64,000 nt of DNA from an uncultured Caulobacterales bacterium (GTDB lineage: Bacteria; Pseudomonadota; Alphaproteobacteria; Caulobacterales; Maricaulaceae), in the NCBI GenBank assembly GCA_938003545.1, contig CALKXY010000013.1, positions 30,248 through 94,247 on the forward strand, in the 5' to 3' direction. Both the position numbers and the translations under genes were made by a program. Under the pieces are notes generated by a model. It was not told where the DNA came from. It did no database searches and saw only the letters and a list, made by a program, of their open reading frames with translations. This document shows positions 16,784-25,412 of the stretch, piece after piece; within the stretch, counting starts at the first letter, position 1, and each line of letters begins with the position of its first letter.

Positions 16784-16845
16784 GAATCGGAATTATCGTT
16801 AACAAGCACTTACATGGTTCGGCAGCGAATTGATTCTATTGAGTC
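16784..16845. promoter_or_regulatory. Cluster of three GAnTC methylation sites
   Basis: GAATC (16784-16788), GATTC (16832-16836) and GAGTC (16841-16845) fall within 62 bp between sciP and mnmA. GAnTC is the CcrM target in alphaproteobacteria; one site per about 256 bp is expected by chance at equal base composition. They may make one of the divergent promoters sensitive to replication. Confidence 0.6.
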
Positions 16846-16938
16846 TTTTGTTCGCGGCTGCTGCGGCCCTTGTATCGACTTGGGACATAACCCGCCCTAT
16901 ATGCGCGAGAGAAAAAAGGTGTATTTTTTTTGGATGAC

Positions 16939-18093
16939 ATGGCTCAAACGTTGAAAAGCTCTAAAAATTCACTCGGATTCAATAAATCCGAAGCTGAAAC
17001 ACGTGTCGTTGTGGCGATGAGTGGTGGCGTGGACAGCTCTGTTTGCGCGGCATTGCTCGCGCGCGAGGGATATGACGTCATCGGCGTGACCCTGCAGCTC
17101 TATGATCACGGCGAGGCGATCAAAAAAGCGAAAGCCTGTTGTGCAGGCCAAGACATCTATGATGCCAAGCGCGTTGCCGAGGATATGGGGTTCCCGCATT
17201 ATGTCTTGGATTATGAATCTAATTTCCGCGAGCAAGTAATTGAGGATTTCGCCGATACATATCTGAAAGGAGCGACTCCTATTCCCTGTGTGCGTTGTAA
17301 TCAGACTGTCAAATTTAAAGACCTTCTACAGGTTGCCCGTGACCTTGGTGCGGATTGCATGGCGACAGGGCATTATATTAAACGTGTCGAGGGTGCGGAT
17401 GGGCCAGAGCTTCACCGCGCATATGATGGCGGGAAAGATCAATCTTATTTCTTGTTCGCGACAACGCGCGATCAGTTAGATTTTCTGCGTTTTCCGTTAG
17501 GTCATTTGGATAAAAGCGAAACGCGCCGCCTTGCGGTCGAGCTTGGCCTAAATGTTGCGGCAAAGCCTGATAGTCAGGATATCTGTTTTGTCCCGACAGG
17601 GAAATATACAGATGTGATTGAAAAACTTCGCCCAGAAGCCGCGAAGCCCGGAGATATTGTTCATCAAGACGGGACGGTGCTCGGCCGTCACCGCGGGGTC
17701 ATGTATTATACGATTGGTCAACGTCGGGGGTTAGGCCTCAAAGACGGTTCGGGGTCTGATCCGTTATTTGTGGTCGCGATTGATGCGGATAGCCATCAAG
17801 TGATTGTTGGTCCGCGTTCGGCGCTAGACCGTGATACATTGTGGATGGACGATGTGAACTGGCTGGGCGAAGGGGAATTTGGGGCGCATCTAGATGGAAC
17901 AAAAATCCGCGTGAAAGTTCGGTCTACGCGTCCTCCTGCTCCAGCGCGGTTGGAATTGCGCGGGAATAACATGGTTGTTGTCTTGGATGAACCTGATGTT
18001 GGGCTGTCACCTGGTCAGGCCTGTGTGTTCTATGAAGACCGCAATGATGCGGCGCGGACGCTTGGCGGTGGGTGGATTACGCAGACGGCGTAA
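16939..18093 (+). CDS. mnmA: tRNA-uridine 2-sulfurtransferase MnmA
   Basis: Catalyses 2-thiolation of U34 in tRNA-Glu, -Gln and -Lys. The PP-loop motif [15 protein letters not shown] is near residue 25; the catalytic cysteines are in [16 protein letters not shown] and [21 protein letters not shown] and [12 protein letters not shown] are also family hallmarks. The ORF track begins at TTG 16930; ATG 16939 (MAQTLKSS) is the more likely start. Length (384 residues) is normal. The upstream region is shared with sciP. Confidence 0.96.
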   Translation: MAQTLKSSKNSLGFNKSEAETRVVVAMSGGVDSSVCAALLAREGYDVIGVTLQLYDHGEAIKKAKACCAGQDIYDAKRVAEDMGFPHYVLDYESNFREQVIEDFADTYLKGATPIPCVRCNQTVKFKDLLQVARDLGADCMATGHYIKRVEGADGPELHRAYDGGKDQSYFLFATTRDQLDFLRFPLGHLDKSETRRLAVELGLNVAAKPDSQDICFVPTGKYTDVIEKLRPEAAKPGDIVHQDGTVLGRHRGVMYYTIGQRRGLGLKDGSGSDPLFVVAIDADSHQVIVGPRSALDRDTLWMDDVNWLGEGEFGAHLDGTKIRVKVRSTRPPAPARLELRGNNMVVVLDEPDVGLSPGQACVFYEDRNDAARTLGGGWITQTA

Positions 18094-18162
18094 AACATTT
18101 GCGAGATAGCGAAAAATTACGACCCGTTAACTAGCTCTCCACGGAAGGAGGGATTAAGTTCA

Positions 18163-18180
18163 CCTGTCTACACTTACAGG
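18163..18180 (+). promoter_or_regulatory. Small hairpin touching the dodecin ribosome site
   Basis: CCTGT (18163-18167) and ACAGG (18176-18180) form a 5-bp stem whose 3' arm runs into the AGGAGAG ribosome site of the dodecin gene (start 18189). It might slow translation; the stem is weak. Confidence 0.3.
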
Positions 18181-18188
18181 AGAGACTT

Positions 18189-18392
18189 ATGGCCATAATG
18201 AAAACAATCGAAGTAATGAGCGAGAGCAGTGAGAGCTTTGAAGCCGCTATTGAGCATGCCGTTGAGCGTACAGGCAAAACTGTCAAAAATATCCGTTCCG
18301 CCTATGTGAACGAAATGTCGACATCCATCAAAGGTAAAAAGATTGATAAGTACCGCGTTAACGTAAAGATCACATTTGAAGTTGGTGAATAA
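18189..18392 (+). CDS. Dodecin family flavoprotein
   Basis: A 67-residue protein that matches dodecin closely: MKTIEVMSESSESFEAAI, VERTGKTVKNIRSAYVNEM and YRVNVKITFEVGE. Dodecins assemble into dodecamers that store or buffer flavins (FMN/riboflavin derivatives) or sometimes CoA. An AGGAGAG ribosome site lies before ATG 18189; ATG 18198 is a possible alternative. Monocistronic, with a strong terminator 50 bp downstream. Confidence 0.92.
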   Translation: MAIMKTIEVMSESSESFEAAIEHAVERTGKTVKNIRSAYVNEMSTSIKGKKIDKYRVNVKITFEVGE

Positions 18393-18438
18393 TTTTAGGC
18401 TCTACGTTTTAAAAGCGTAGACATCTTGAATATGAATT

Positions 18439-18476
18439 AAGGGCTGCCCGTTTTGAACGGGCAGCCCTTTTTTTGC
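18439..18476 (+). terminator. Terminator of the dodecin gene
   Basis: AAGGGCTGCCCGTT-TTG-AACGGGCAGCCCTT is a perfect 14-bp stem followed by a T run (seven or more). It is the strongest hairpin in the window. Confidence 0.95.
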
Positions 18477-18687
18477 CAAAACCTCTGCCGAGATGAAACG
18501 GATAGAGAGGTGGATAGAAAACCCTGCGCGTCTCTGTAACCATTCATGCATTTGGTATGATTTTATTTAGGCGGCCTGTTTTGGGTCAAAATAGAATGGC
18601 GTTAATGCGTCTATATCCATTTCACTTGCTGGTATTGCCTGTCTACGCTCTGTAATGAGGCGCAAAGAATTTTCGAAAGGCTTCCCC

Positions 18688-19869
18688 ATGTCATCTGATT
18701 CCGTTGTTATTGTTGGTCTTGCGCGTACGCCGATGGGGGCGTTTCAAGGGGCGTTTTCTACCGTTACCGCGCCGCAACTCGGATCTGCTGCGATTAAGGC
18801 GGCTATGGCTGAAGCGAACGTTGCGCCTGAAGATGTTGATCAAGTTGTGATGGGCTGTGTCCTGCCTGCGGGTCAGGGACAAGCGCCCGCACGTCAAGCT
18901 GCACTCGGGGCTGATCTACCACTTTCGACCGAGGCGACGACGGTTAACAAAATGTGCGGGTCGGGTATGCAAGCCGCCATAATGGCGCATGACGCGATTA
19001 AAGCTGGATCGATCGATATTGCGGTTGCAGGCGGTATGGAGAGCATGACGAACGCGCCATATTTGCTGCCGAAAGCGCGTGGCGGTATGCGTATGGGTAA
19101 TCAGGCAGTTATCGATTCCATGATGCATGATGGGTTGACCGATGCTTACGATAATAAAGCGATGGGCGTGTTTGCAGATCAAATTGCATCTGAATATCAA
19201 TTTACGCGTGAACAGCAGGATGCCTATGCGATAGAATCTGTACGCCGCGCACAAGCCGCCGAAGCCGATGGAAAATTTGACCGCGAGATGACATCTGTCA
19301 CAGTCAAAGGGCGCAAAGGCGACACGGTTGTGTCTAAAGATGAAGGCCCGTCCAATGCGCGTCCCGAAAAAATCCCGAGCTTGCGCCCCGTCTTTAATAA
19401 AGAAGGCACTGTTACAGCCGCGAATGCCAGTTCAATAAATGACGGTGCTGCGGCATTGGTTTTGATGCGCCGAAGTGAAGCCGAAAAGGGCGGTCATAAA
19501 ATTCTCGCTGAAATCGTATCACATGCGGCCCACGCGCATGAGCCCTCTAAATTTACGACGGCTCCTGTCCATGCGATGCATAAAGCATTGGGTAAAGCAG
19601 GCTGGTCTGCTGAAGATGTTGACCTCTGGGAAATCAACGAAGCCTTCGCCGTGGTCCCGATGATCGCAATGCAAGAGCTTGGCTTGGATCATAACGTGGT
19701 CAATGTGAATGGTGGCGGTTGTGTCTTGGGCCATCCTATCGGCGCATCAGGTGCGCGCATCATGGCGACATTGATTGCGGAAATGGAAAAACGTGACGCC
19801 AAGACAGGCATGGCCTCACTTTGTATTGGCGGCGGGGAAGCCACGGCGATGTGTTTGAAACGGGATTAA
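18688..19869 (+). CDS. Acetyl-CoA C-acetyltransferase (thiolase)
   Basis: A 393-residue thiolase. Catalytic residues are visible: acyl-binding Cys in TVNKMCGSGMQAA, His in the WEINEAFAVV/GGGCVLGHPIGASGAR segment and Cys in SLCIGGGEATA. It condenses two acetyl-CoA to acetoacetyl-CoA or runs in reverse; in alphaproteobacteria it commonly serves PHB synthesis (PhaA) or ketogenic amino-acid breakdown. No phaB is adjacent, so the pathway is open. The ORF opens at 18655, but ATG 18688 with GAAAGG upstream gives the normal N-terminus. Confidence 0.94.
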   Translation: MSSDSVVIVGLARTPMGAFQGAFSTVTAPQLGSAAIKAAMAEANVAPEDVDQVVMGCVLPAGQGQAPARQAALGADLPLSTEATTVNKMCGSGMQAAIMAHDAIKAGSIDIAVAGGMESMTNAPYLLPKARGGMRMGNQAVIDSMMHDGLTDAYDNKAMGVFADQIASEYQFTREQQDAYAIESVRRAQAAEADGKFDREMTSVTVKGRKGDTVVSKDEGPSNARPEKIPSLRPVFNKEGTVTAANASSINDGAAALVLMRRSEAEKGGHKILAEIVSHAAHAHEPSKFTTAPVHAMHKALGKAGWSAEDVDLWEINEAFAVVPMIAMQELGLDHNVVNVNGGGCVLGHPIGASGARIMATLIAEMEKRDAKTGMASLCIGGGEATAMCLKRD

Positions 19870-19870
19870 G

Positions 19871-20323
19871 GTGCTCGTGCGTTTACTGATTTCGGTCGTT
19901 TTATCTGCTGGGGCCGCAGGATGCGCATCGATCCCAAATGTTTTTTCAAATGATTTACCTGCTCCCGTTACGCCAGCGGAGGTGCAGGCTGTAAAGTATT
20001 CGAAAGACAACTTAGAATCATATGGCATTCTAACGTTTGCTAGGCGTAGTCCGAGTGCGGTTCTGCAAAACGATCAAAACATATATAATTGCGCAGATTT
20101 CGGGTCTGCCTTGAAAGCACAGGCCTTTTTTCTTTCAAATGGAGGGCCTCATGTTGATCCAAATGATTTGGATCGGGATGGCGATGGTTTTGCCTGTGAA
20201 TGGGACCCACGTATATTCAGCACGAAATCGACTTATGTACGGCAAGGCTCGAATTGCCATTGGGTCGAGGGGTATTATCGCAAGAGCGGAACATATGTTT
20301 CAGGTCACCAGCGATGTCGCTGA
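19871..20323 (+). CDS. Excalibur-domain lipoprotein
   Basis: A 150-residue protein with a lipobox (SAGAAG-C, lipid at Cys18). Residues ~73-111 form an excalibur calcium-binding domain: YNCADFGS, an alpha helix, then DPNDLDRDGDGFACEW. The C-terminus (HWVEGYYRKSGTYVSGHQR) resembles the short Gly/Tyr/His motif found in secreted phage and bacterial surface proteins. It starts with GTG one base after the thiolase stop. Function is unknown; Ca2+ binding is inferred from the DxDxDG loop. Confidence 0.8.
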   Translation: MLVRLLISVVLSAGAAGCASIPNVFSNDLPAPVTPAEVQAVKYSKDNLESYGILTFARRSPSAVLQNDQNIYNCADFGSALKAQAFFLSNGGPHVDPNDLDRDGDGFACEWDPRIFSTKSTYVRQGSNCHWVEGYYRKSGTYVSGHQRCR

Positions 20324-20360
20324 TGACTTTTTTGTATTTGATGTTCGTCGTATCTTTTGC

Positions 20361-21242
20361 CTAAGCCAACGCTGTCTCAAACAAGGCTAGCTTGCGCGCC
20401 CACGCCTTATTCGCTGCAGTTTCGTTATAGACCGCACTATCGGGCGGGCACCATCCATGTTGAGTGCCTGCATAGACTTCGATTTCTGCATTGTTTTCTG
20501 TCGCAGCGAAGGCGTCTTTCAATATTTTTTTGTTGTCGGGATCGCGTTCGTCATCATTCGCTGCGACCGCGATGAGATAATCGGCGCTCATTTTCGGAAT
20601 AAGGAGGTGCGGGCTGTCCGCTTTTTCGGTTGCTAAACCGCCGCCATGGAATGAAGCGCCTGCGCCGATACGGTCGGGCAGGGTTGCCGCCGTGATCATC
20701 GTCATTGGCCCGCCCATGCAATAGCCTGTTGTGCCAATCTGGCGTGAGGTATCGACAGCAGGTTGCGCATCAAGCCATTTCACGAAGGCTCTGGCATCTG
20801 TTCGGTTCGTATCCTGAGACAGAGCCCGCGCATAAGGAATGATTTTGGAACGGACCTCAGGATCGCGGAAGGTTTGACCAACCTCAACCAGTGGCGCTTT
20901 GACCTGACGGTAATAGGGATTGACGACCAATGCGGCATAACCATCTGCAGCCAAACGTTTTGCCATCATTTTAAACGCGGGACGTAGGCCAACAATGTCA
21001 GGCCATATAAGGACGGCTGCATGAGCGCCGGAGGCAGGATGCGCGAAATAGGCGTCTGCAGTGCCGTCCGGCGTGTCGATCATCACGTCAGATTCGGTTA
21101 TACCTTCTGCGGTTTCGCCGGGCGCGCAACCCGCAAAAGCAAGAGAAATTGCGGCGCCGCCTGCTAAGAGATTGAAGTCTCGCCGCGTCAGTATTTTCTC
21201 GTAGAAGCCCTGATTTTCTAGTTCGGTAATGTCATCGCACAT
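20361..21242 (-). CDS. Dienelactone hydrolase family protein, exported
   Basis: An alpha/beta hydrolase of 293 residues. A twin-arginine-like motif and lipobox (TRRDFNLLAGGAAISLAFAG-C) at residues 19-40 imply a Tat-exported lipoprotein. The nucleophile is Cys in GTTGYCMGGPM, and the acid and His are in the ANDDERD and GTQHGWCPPD segments. The family opens lactones such as dienelactone, but exported members' substrates are mostly unknown. It lies 66 bp after the sulP gene, and its ribosome site is buried in an 11-bp hairpin. Confidence 0.85.
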   Translation of the reverse strand: MCDDITELENQGFYEKILTRRDFNLLAGGAAISLAFAGCAPGETAEGITESDVMIDTPDGTADAYFAHPASGAHAAVLIWPDIVGLRPAFKMMAKRLAADGYAALVVNPYYRQVKAPLVEVGQTFRDPEVRSKIIPYARALSQDTNRTDARAFVKWLDAQPAVDTSRQIGTTGYCMGGPMTMITAATLPDRIGAGASFHGGGLATEKADSPHLLIPKMSADYLIAVAANDDERDPDNKKILKDAFAATENNAEIEVYAGTQHGWCPPDSAVYNETAANKAWARKLALFETALA

Positions 21243-21270
21243 TTGATCTCTCCTACGGTGGAGAGATCAA
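21243..21270 (-). promoter_or_regulatory. Hairpin that covers the ribosome site of the dienelactone hydrolase gene
   Basis: TTGATCTCTCC and GGAGAGATCAA are perfect 11-bp arms around a 6-base loop. On the minus strand the 3' arm contains the AGGAG ribosome site and ends directly at the ATG (21242), so folded mRNA should not initiate well. It could be an RNA thermometer, a protein operator or an attenuator after sulP. No T tract follows. Confidence 0.6.
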
Positions 21271-21308
21271 GTTATGCTGAAAGGCGGCTAGTCGCAAGCG
21301 CGGCTTAG

Positions 21309-22952
21309 TTAATGCCCGCCGCCAAATGCGCCCGTGATCACGCTGTAATCCGTGGCAATTTGATATTCTGGATCATCATCTGAATCGATGATGAGCTGGC
21401 CTGCACGATTTAGCAATTTATGACAATCGCGCGTGAGGTGACGTAATCGAATGGCTTTTCCAGCTTGTGTGTATTTTGCCGCCAGACCTTCGATAGCTTG
21501 CAAAGCGGATTGATCTACGACGCGGGAATTTGCGAAATCAACGATAACCATATCGGGGTCATTTTTGATGTCGAACAGATCATTGAAACCTTCGATAGAC
21601 CCGAAAAATAAAGGGCCTTCAATTTTATAAACCTTGGCCTCGCCTTCTTCTTCCGCTTCTGCGTCGATGTGTTTTGCGGCGCTCCATGCATAAGCAAGTG
21701 CCGAAACAATGACGCCAACGACAACTGCAACAGCCAGATCATGATACACTGTCACAACAGTAACCAACACAATGACGAGCGCGTCGATAAGTGGGATCCG
21801 GCGCATGATCGTCAGGGACTGCCATGCGAATGTACCGATTACGACCATGAACATCACGCCGACCAAGGCCGCGAGCGGGATCATGCCGATAAATCTCGAT
21901 CCAACTAGAATGAACGCCAGTAGGAAGAGTGATGCACTAATGCCCGACAGGCGTGTTCGGCCTCCAGATTTCACATTGATCATGGACTGCCCAATCATGG
22001 CGCAACCGCCCATGCCACCAAAGAAACCTGTGACGGTATTTGCAATACCTTGCGCGACGCATTCTTGTGACGCGCCGCCGCGTTCTTCTTTGATCTCGCC
22101 GACAAGGTTTAGTGTCAACAAACTTTCAATCAATCCAATAGCGGCCAGTACGAGCGCATATGGGAATATGATTTGGAGTGTATCAACGTTCAATGGAACG
22201 GATGGTATATGCAAGGAAGGTAAGCCACCTTTTATTGAGGCTAAATCGCTGACGGTTTGAACATTCAGATTTAATCCGATGACAAGGGCCGTCACAAGCC
22301 CAATGCCGACAAGTGGGGCTGGGATGGCTTTGGTCACTTTCGGTGTCACCCAAATTAGGAACATTGTGAGAGCAACAAGGCCCAGCATCAGCATGAGCGG
22401 CGTTCCTGTGAGCCATGTGCCTTCTAGTATATGAAATGGTCCGTAATGTTCGCCGGGAATGCGGACGGGTGGTTCGGATTGGAACTGCGAAAGTTGAGCC
22501 ATGCCGATCACAATGGCGAGGCCGTTCACGAAGCCGAGCATGACAGGATGGGGCACAAGGCGAATGAATTTACCGAGCTTAAACACGCCCGCCCCGATTT
22601 GCATAATCCCCATAAGGACAACGGTTGCGAAGAGATACTCAACGCCATGATCCGCCACGAGGGCAACCATGACAACGGCTAGTGCACCTGTAGCGCCGGA
22701 TATCATTCCGGGACGTCCGCCGATGATGGCTGTAATCAGTCCAACAATAAATGCCGCATAGAGACCCACGAGAGGTTCGACCCCTGCCACAAATGCAAAG
22801 GCCACCGCTTCTGGCACTAAGGCCAAAGCAACAGTTAAGCCTGCGAGGAGTTCGACCTTCACGCGGTTCGGCGTAAAGGTCAGCGGCCCTGCAGTTTTAC
22901 GGGCGGGAATTGATATAGAGTCGGCGAAAGCCGCAAGCGTTGAACGGATCAT
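21309..22952 (-). CDS. SulP family anion transporter
   Basis: A 547-residue inner-membrane protein with the SulP layout: about 12 hydrophobic segments from residue ~35 (LAGLTVALALVPEAVAFAFVAGV...GLYAAFIVGLITAIIGGRPGMISGATGALAVVM) and a C-terminal STAS domain (residues ~425-530, KIEGPLFFGSIEGFNDLF...VVDQSALQAIEGL). SulP proteins carry sulfate, bicarbonate or other anions; none of the flanking genes fixes the substrate. The following dienelactone hydrolase may be co-transcribed. Confidence 0.92.
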   Translation of the reverse strand: MIRSTLAAFADSISIPARKTAGPLTFTPNRVKVELLAGLTVALALVPEAVAFAFVAGVEPLVGLYAAFIVGLITAIIGGRPGMISGATGALAVVMVALVADHGVEYLFATVVLMGIMQIGAGVFKLGKFIRLVPHPVMLGFVNGLAIVIGMAQLSQFQSEPPVRIPGEHYGPFHILEGTWLTGTPLMLMLGLVALTMFLIWVTPKVTKAIPAPLVGIGLVTALVIGLNLNVQTVSDLASIKGGLPSLHIPSVPLNVDTLQIIFPYALVLAAIGLIESLLTLNLVGEIKEERGGASQECVAQGIANTVTGFFGGMGGCAMIGQSMINVKSGGRTRLSGISASLFLLAFILVGSRFIGMIPLAALVGVMFMVVIGTFAWQSLTIMRRIPLIDALVIVLVTVVTVYHDLAVAVVVGVIVSALAYAWSAAKHIDAEAEEEGEAKVYKIEGPLFFGSIEGFNDLFDIKNDPDMVIVDFANSRVVDQSALQAIEGLAAKYTQAGKAIRLRHLTRDCHKLLNRAGQLIIDSDDDPEYQIATDYSVITGAFGGGH

Positions 22953-23034
22953 GAAATCTTACCAAATGGTGGTTTGCCGCGCCTTAAGCCCGCAACCCCA
23001 TTAGAGCAAGCTGTTCAAGCGCCTGCGGCTGAAA

Positions 23035-23724
23035 TCAACCTTCTGGCCTAAGGGCATATCCTGCGGAGCGAACGGTCCGAATGGGATCTTTACGTTCATT
23101 TATTTTAAGGGCTTTTCTAAGGCGTCCAATATGGACATCGACGGTCCTGACCTCGACATAGACATCATGCCCCCAAACCGCATCGAGCAACTGCTCGCGT
23201 GAGAACACTTGTCCTGGGCGCCGCATGAAATGTTCGAGGAGACGAAACTCTGTTGGGCCTAGATGGATATCTGTGCCAGACCTAGAAACACGGTGCGCTT
23301 TCGTATCAATTTGCAAATCACCTACGATGATCGCATCCGATAGAACATTGGATTGCATTCGTCTCAAAAGCGCACGAATGCGCGCGAAAAGTTCTGGAAT
23401 AGAGAACGGTTTGACGAGGTAATCATCCGCGCCGATGTCCAGTCCTGTGACGCGGTCATCTTCCTCGCCTCTGGCAGAGAGCATAATAATGGGCACGCTT
23501 GCAGTGGCGTCTTTTCGTCTCAACCTGCGACAGACTTCAACGCCTGAGAGTTTAGGTAACATCCAATCTAGTAAAATCAGGTCAGGGAGGCGTTCATTCA
23601 CCATCAATATGGCCATATCACCGTCTTCGGCTAGAGCCGTTTCAAACCCTTCTTTTTGAAGATTATATTCGAGCAATGTGGAGATTGCGGTTTCGTCTTC
23701 GACGATCAGGACATAGGGGGTCAT
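23035..23724 (-). CDS. phoB: Phosphate regulon response regulator PhoB
   Basis: A 229-residue OmpR-type regulator. Receiver motifs: VEDE at 9-12, phospho-acceptor in DLILLDWMLPKLSG (Asp53), LSARGEEDDRV and DYLVKPF. The DNA-binding domain ends IRTVRSAGYALRP. PhoB activates phosphate-starvation genes through Pho boxes. It lies 12 bp after phoR. No pst or phoU genes occur nearby, unlike the phoR-pst-phoU-phoB order known from Caulobacter. Confidence 0.93.
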   Translation of the reverse strand: MTPYVLIVEDETAISTLLEYNLQKEGFETALAEDGDMAILMVNERLPDLILLDWMLPKLSGVEVCRRLRRKDATASVPIIMLSARGEEDDRVTGLDIGADDYLVKPFSIPELFARIRALLRRMQSNVLSDAIIVGDLQIDTKAHRVSRSGTDIHLGPTEFRLLEHFMRRPGQVFSREQLLDAVWGHDVYVEVRTVDVHIGRLRKALKINERKDPIRTVRSAGYALRPEG

Positions 23725-23736
23725 AATATCTCAGGC

Positions 23737-25149
23737 TTATGCTTTAGAACTTGTTGCAGCAAAGACGACTGAAAAGGATGTTCCAGAGGTTTCATCTTCC
23801 ATGCGTTCTGTATCTTTTATATGGCTGCCATGCACAGATTGAACGAATAATCCGGCGCGGTGACGCATAACAATATGCTTTACGATGGCGAGACCAAGGC
23901 CTGTGCCTTTTTCTTGCGCGGGTAAATCGCCCGCAACTCTGTAAAAGCGTTCCCCAATACGCGGTAAATGTGTCCGAGAAAACCCGGGGCCATTGTCAGA
24001 AATCACAGCGCGCCAAACGGGGTTTTCATAGGGAGCAAGATTTACAATGCGGCGGAATCCAGCCCCTTTACGTAGCGGAAGTGGGAAGGCCTCGCCGCCC
24101 CAACGGGGGAACTTTTTCAACTCCGCGCGAACGGTTGAGCCTTTAGGGGACAGTTTTATCGCATTTTCTAACAAGTTCAGAAAAAGTTGAACGCATTCAT
24201 CTGTTTTCCCAAATGTTGTCGCGGGTGTTCCGCTTGGTAAGTCAACAGCGAGTGTGACGTCACGAGATTTAGCCAAGGGGTCGAGCGAGTCTTTTGCGGC
24301 TTCTATGGCTTTACGTAGATCGGCTGTCTCTGACGGTGCGATGTGTTCACTGCTTTCAATACTGCGTAATGAGAGCAAGTCCGTCACGAGGCGTTGCATG
24401 CGGTCGGCTTGTTCAGCCATGATATCAAGGAATTTTTCTCGCGCGATGGGGTCGTCTTTTGCATGCCCTTGTAGCGTTTCAATATAACCTTTGAGGGAGG
24501 CTATGGGCGTTTTTAATTCATGACTTGCATTGGCAAGAAAATCGGCCCGTTGTTCTCGGGCTTTTGCAGCCTGTGTCCGGTCGGCAAGTACAGCGAATAC
24601 AACATTATCTTTTGCGTTGTCGTGTTGAACAGAAATCGCTCTGGAAAAATCAATGTCTAAATATCGTTCTGTTGGCTGTAGGACGTGAATTGATAAAGAT
24701 TCAGGTATTTCGCCATTGAAGGCACGTTCGATTTCTGGGCGCACGGATGATGTGCGTAAATAAGCACCCACTGGGCGCCCAACCATGTTTGGTGACAGCA
24801 TGGTTTGCGCGGCTTCATTTGCATGAATAATTTTCGCGCTTTTATCTAAGGCAATGATAGCGCGAGGAAGGGAGTCTGTAATTTCCTCGAGAGTTTCGCT
24901 TCGCAGCCGTTCCATATCAGTGTTTGAGAACTGCAGTTTCGGTGACGTCGAAAGTGGCCGGATCGAGCGGAAGTAAATCCAAAGTGAAATAATCTCGAAA
25001 ATAATAACGCAGGCCGTAGCCAAGATTGGTGCTTGCGTTAAAATTGCGAGCATTAAGACTGAGCCAACAGCAATAGCGGCAATGATCAACCCATCAGGGG
25101 TTTGGGATTTTTTAAGAGGTGTTGATGGCACAAGCGTTAGCGTGTCCAA
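23737..25149 (-). CDS. phoR: Phosphate regulon sensor histidine kinase PhoR
   Basis: A 470-residue sensor kinase: two close N-terminal transmembrane helices (about residues 20-60), a PAS-like domain (~90-195, LPRAIIALDKSAKIIHANEAAQTML), the HisKA dimerisation domain with FLANASHELKTPIASLKGYIETL, and an HATPase domain (NLLENAIKLSPKGS, VISDNGPGF, GTGLGLAIVKHIV). The ORF track start is TTG 25149; GTG 25131 is an alternative and neither has a convincing ribosome site. It is upstream of phoB in the same operon. Confidence 0.9.
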   Translation of the reverse strand: MDTLTLVPSTPLKKSQTPDGLIIAAIAVGSVLMLAILTQAPILATACVIIFEIISLWIYFRSIRPLSTSPKLQFSNTDMERLRSETLEEITDSLPRAIIALDKSAKIIHANEAAQTMLSPNMVGRPVGAYLRTSSVRPEIERAFNGEIPESLSIHVLQPTERYLDIDFSRAISVQHDNAKDNVVFAVLADRTQAAKAREQRADFLANASHELKTPIASLKGYIETLQGHAKDDPIAREKFLDIMAEQADRMQRLVTDLLSLRSIESSEHIAPSETADLRKAIEAAKDSLDPLAKSRDVTLAVDLPSGTPATTFGKTDECVQLFLNLLENAIKLSPKGSTVRAELKKFPRWGGEAFPLPLRKGAGFRRIVNLAPYENPVWRAVISDNGPGFSRTHLPRIGERFYRVAGDLPAQEKGTGLGLAIVKHIVMRHRAGLFVQSVHGSHIKDTERMEDETSGTSFSVVFAATSSKA

Positions 25150-25295
25150 TACGAATGAGTTTTCCTATTTGCGATCTATCGGAAAGACTGCCGTAAAGAC
25201 AAGGTCTTTAAATGATGTGGTCAGGTTTTTTATGGATGTGGTACAAAATTTATGTGGTCTTTTGATGCGTTTGACACGTATTTTTTACAAGCTGT

Positions 25296-25307
25296 GTGAA
25301 ATTTCAC
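25296..25307. promoter_or_regulatory. 12-bp palindrome upstream of the efflux operon
   Basis: GTGAAATTTCAC is perfectly palindromic and sits in the AT-rich 263-bp gap between divergent phoR and the efflux operon, about 105 bp before the outer-membrane gene. It looks like an operator for a dimeric repressor, but no regulator gene is adjacent. Confidence 0.4.
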
Positions 25308-25412
25308 GAGACGTTGGCTATATTTAATATATTTATGGCTGGAAGGCTAAATTATTATCGTTTTTCAATAATTGTTGATTGACTTTCGCTATATAAACCG
25401 TAGGTAAGCTAC

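Noticed and set aside
18094-18188. FMN riboswitch upstream of the dodecin gene
   Set aside because: The 95-bp leader is too short and lacks the conserved RFN elements; only small hairpins are present.
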